Source of the DNA: a bacterium
GTDB taxonomy: Bacteria > Patescibacteriota > Minisyncoccia > Phycocordibacterales > UBA918
DNA length: 7,485 bases
Assembly: GCA_027487145.1 (NCBI GenBank)
Contig: JAIYEC010000050.1
Span: 1 to 7,485 of the forward strand
Direction: 5' to 3'
Made by a program: the position numbers and the translations under genes. Shown here piece after piece: positions 6,588 to 7,485 of this stretch; within the stretch, counting starts at the first letter, position 1; every line of letters begins with the position of its first letter. Below the pieces are notes generated by a model. It was not told the origin of the DNA. It searched no databases and saw only the letters and a list, made by a program, of their open reading frames with translations.

Positions 6588-6639
6588 CTCGGCTCGCTTG
6601 TTCGTAAACTAATATCGCTCCGCCTTTCGAATCCCTCCC

Positions 6640-6661
6640 GCGAGTGACGCAGGTCACTCGC
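6640..6661. repeat. Small hairpin inserted in the left arm of the 6626-6729 unit
   Basis: GCGAGTGAC-GCAG-GTCACTCGC forms a 9-bp perfect stem. With the following TCC it interrupts a 20-base arm that is continuous on the other side. CTCC occurs on both sides of the insert (6635-6638 and 6661-6664), like a short target duplication. Confidence 0.7.
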
Positions 6662-6679
6662 TCCGGCGCAAATTAGAAA

Positions 6680-6698
6680 AAGCACCAAAAGGTGCCTT
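6680..6698 (-). terminator. Terminator-like hairpin in the 6626-6729 unit
   Basis: On the - strand GGCACC-TTTT-GGTGC is followed by TTTTTC. It lies just downstream of the duplicated tRNA tail, the position a tRNA terminator would occupy. Confidence 0.65.
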
Positions 6699-6803
6699 AA
6701 TTTCTAATGTGCGCCGGGAGGGATTCGAAGTCTACGACTTCAGTATAGGTTGTCGCTACTTTTTTACTTACGTCAAAAGATGGCTGGCAACCTTTTCGAA
6801 TCC

Positions 6804-6832
6804 GCGTTACGCTTTTCTCCGAAAAGCTACGC
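6804..6832. repeat. Small hairpin inserted in the left arm of the 6795-6899 unit
   Basis: GCGT-TAC-GCTTTTC-TCC-GAAAAGC-T-ACGC: an inner 7-bp stem and an outer 4-bp stem. Like the insert at 6640-6661 it begins with GCG, ends with CGC and interrupts a tRNA-tail arm, but its internal sequence is different. The copy at 6357-6377 has only GC at the corresponding point (AATCC-GC-CTCCC). Confidence 0.65.
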
Positions 6833-6844
6833 CTCCCGGCACCC

Positions 6845-6878
6845 AAAATTAAAACTCCCAAGGGGGGAGCTTAATTTT
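6845..6878 (-). terminator. Terminator of tRNA-Tyr
   Basis: On the - strand, directly after the tRNA 3' end: an AT stem, a CTCCC/GGGAG core with 5-base loop, then TTTTAATTTT. Position and form fit a Rho-independent terminator for the tRNA. Confidence 0.7.
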
Positions 6879-6879
6879 G

Positions 6880-6962
6880 TGCGCCGGGAGGGATTCGAAC
6901 CTTCGAAGGCGATAGCCAGCAGATTTACAGTCTGCCCTCGTTGACCACTTGAGTACCGACGC
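6880..6962 (-). tRNA. tRNA-Tyr (anticodon GUA)
   Basis: An 83-base class II tRNA. The acceptor stem GCGTCGG pairs with CCGGCGC (one G-U pair), and the discriminator is A. The anticodon arm GCAGA-CTGTAAA-TCTGC gives GTA, reading Tyr codons UAU/UAC. A short D stem (CTC/GAG) and a long variable arm containing GGC-TATC-GCC, expected for bacterial tRNA-Tyr, are present. T loop is TTCGAAT. CCA is not encoded (the next bases are CAA), so it must be added after transcription. The T stem GAAGG/CCCTC has an A-C mismatch at its middle pair. A terminator follows at once, and an extended -10 lies about 45 bases upstream. Confidence 0.95.
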
Positions 6963-7006
6963 AATGATTGTATGGTCACTCTTATGCCCTAAGAATGAGT
7001 CCGACT

Positions 7007-7053
7007 AAAATAGCACATCTCATTAAATTTTGAAAGGTTGTCTATGCTATTAT
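7007..7053. promoter_or_regulatory. Mirror-image extended -10 promoters for tRNA-Tyr (-) and the next gene (+)
   Basis: Leftward: TGCTATTTT (7015-7007 on the - strand), predicted start near 7000, giving a 38-base tRNA leader. Rightward: TGCTATTAT (7045-7053), predicted start near 7060, leaving about 9 bases before ATG 7069. Both fit the TGn extended -10 form, need no strong -35, and are symmetric about position 7030. Confidence 0.45.
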
Positions 7054-7068
7054 TTTGATACAGTATTT

Positions 7069-7485
7069 ATGCAGTCTCACGTGACTCAAAATAAGAATAA
7101 AAACGCGGTTGGAGGTATATTTCTCTCGTTCTTGCTGGCTCTTGTTTGTCTTGGGAGTTTTACTTCATTCAATCAAGCTTTTGCTCAAGGTGGTCCAGAG
7201 TTTGCTGAAGAACAGCCACAACAAGAAGAAGCACCCTTGAGTCGTCCAGAATACACCCAGCCTGAACCGCACACCCAAGGCAGCCCAGAATCTTCTGAAG
7301 AACAACCACAACAGACTACTTCTACAGCGCCTCCTCGAAGCAATGGTCAGACTACGGTACCAGCGACACAGAATTCAATAAATCAACCAGAGACTACATC
7401 TGCTAATACTCAAACAAGCCCCGCTTCTACTGAAACCCTCACCCCAGATAACCCCTCTGGCTTCATCTCCTGCGAAGGTAAATCC
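7069..7485 (+). CDS. Exported Pro/Gln/Thr-rich protein, N-terminal part (3' end outside window)
   Basis: An open frame of 139 codons with no stop before the window ends. Residues 1-12 are polar/basic, 14-35 hydrophobic, and AFA-Q after Ala39 is a good signal-peptidase I site, so the mature protein is secreted. From residue 40 it is a low-complexity Gln/Pro/Glu then Thr/Ser/Pro-rich stretch, as in an extended linker or wall-spanning stalk. QGGPEFAEEQPQQ (40-52) recurs as QGSPESSEEQPQQ (70-82), a 30-residue period that points to an internal duplication. The last residues (SGFISCEGKS) contain the first mature Cys, perhaps the beginning of a folded domain. ATG 7069 has no Shine-Dalgarno and follows an extended -10 closely, suggesting a very short leader. 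Family unknown because the functional part lies outside. Confidence 0.8.
   Translation, partial: MQSHVTQNKNKNAVGGIFLSFLLALVCLGSFTSFNQAFAQGGPEFAEEQPQQEEAPLSRPEYTQPEPHTQGSPESSEEQPQQTTSTAPPRSNGQTTVPATQNSINQPETTSANTQTSPASTETLTPDNPSGFISCEGKS

Larger units (their letters stand above)
6626..6729. repeat. tRNA-tail/terminator palindromic unit (best-preserved copy)
   Basis: Right arm (6710-6729) is the complement of TTCGAATCCCTCCCGGCGCA, identical to the 3' end of tRNA-Tyr at 6880-6899. Left arm is the same 20 bases in the other orientation, split into 6626-6639 and GGCGCA (6665-6670) by a 25-base insert. Inside the arms lies an AT layer, ATTAGAAA (6672-6679) with TTTCTAAT (6701-6708), and inside that a GC core hairpin. 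The result is a three-layer palindrome. Confidence 0.8.
6795..6899. repeat. tRNA-tail/terminator palindromic unit overlapping tRNA-Tyr
   Basis: Left arm: TTCGAATCC (6795-6803), a 29-base insert, then CTCCCGGCACCC (6833-6844). AT layer: AAAATTAA (6845-6852) with TTAATTTT (6871-6878). Core: CTCCC/GGGAG (6855-6859 with 6865-6869). Right arm: the actual 3' end of tRNA-Tyr (6880-6899). So one arm of this palindrome is a functional gene and the other is a decayed, oppositely oriented tail. Confidence 0.75.

Noticed and set aside
6497..6688. Open frame on - encoding 63 residues
   Set aside because: It runs through stacked hairpins and an inverted tRNA tail, has no ribosome site, and its sequence follows the repeats rather than a protein.
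6727..6790. Possible tRNA pseudogene body upstream of the duplicated tail at 6710-6729
   Set aside because: Only the 3' tail matches; no D arm, anticodon arm or matching acceptor strand can be folded from the adjoining bases.
6353..6899. CRISPR array or integron attC cluster
   Set aside because: Repeats are few, inverted and of irregular spacing with no uniform spacers; no cas gene, integrase or GTTRRRY-type core sites are visible.
6750..6944. Open frame on + encoding a 64-residue product with REGFEPS
   Set aside because: It is the antisense translation of the tRNA-Tyr tail and the palindromic unit; REGFEPS-type peptides are a known artefact of tRNA regions.

Overview
The window most resembles a stretch of a candidate-phyla (Patescibacteria/CPR) chromosome. 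This is an inference from several traits: small single-anchor secreted proteins, a tRNA without an encoded CCA, start codons lying directly behind -10 boxes, and intergenic DNA rich in palindromes. TAA, TAG and TGA all end reading frames here, so the standard code (TGA = stop) fits. No single marker proves the lineage.

Layout, left to right. (1) The 3' end of a Clp AAA+ ATPase (ClpC/ClpB type, + strand), closed by a bidirectional hairpin terminator. (2) A GC-rich small lipoprotein gene (- strand) with a perfect -35 and a strong Shine-Dalgarno; it looks compositionally foreign. (3) A divergent pair of exported glycosidases: a clan GH-A-like TIM-barrel enzyme (- strand) and a GH3 beta-glucosidase/exo-glucanase of the barley ExoI type (+ strand). 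(4) A small two-helix membrane protein (- strand) with a clear sigma70-type promoter and Shine-Dalgarno. (5) An AT-rich, membrane-anchored extracytoplasmic protein of unknown function (- strand), apparently leaderless. (6) About 850 bp without a protein gene, most of whose right half is nested palindromes built from copies of a tRNA 3' end around terminator-like hairpins. (7) tRNA-Tyr(GUA) on the - strand, the full-length relative of those repeats. (8) The 5' part of an exported Pro/Gln/Thr-rich protein (+ strand) running off the window.

Functionally, the two glycosidases are the only genes that clearly belong together: both are exported or surface-anchored and share one 103-bp intergenic region, so a small beta-glucan-handling locus is plausible. 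The other genes look like unrelated neighbours, and base composition shifts strongly from gene to gene (hand counts of single 60-base lines: 55-63% GC in the lipoprotein, 43-50% in the glycosidases, 23% in the AT-rich gene).

No defence system, CRISPR array, transposase or integrase is visible. The feature most worth attention is the palindromic field at about 6353-6962, where tRNA-tail sequence, terminator hairpins and small inserted hairpins recur in a consistent layered order.
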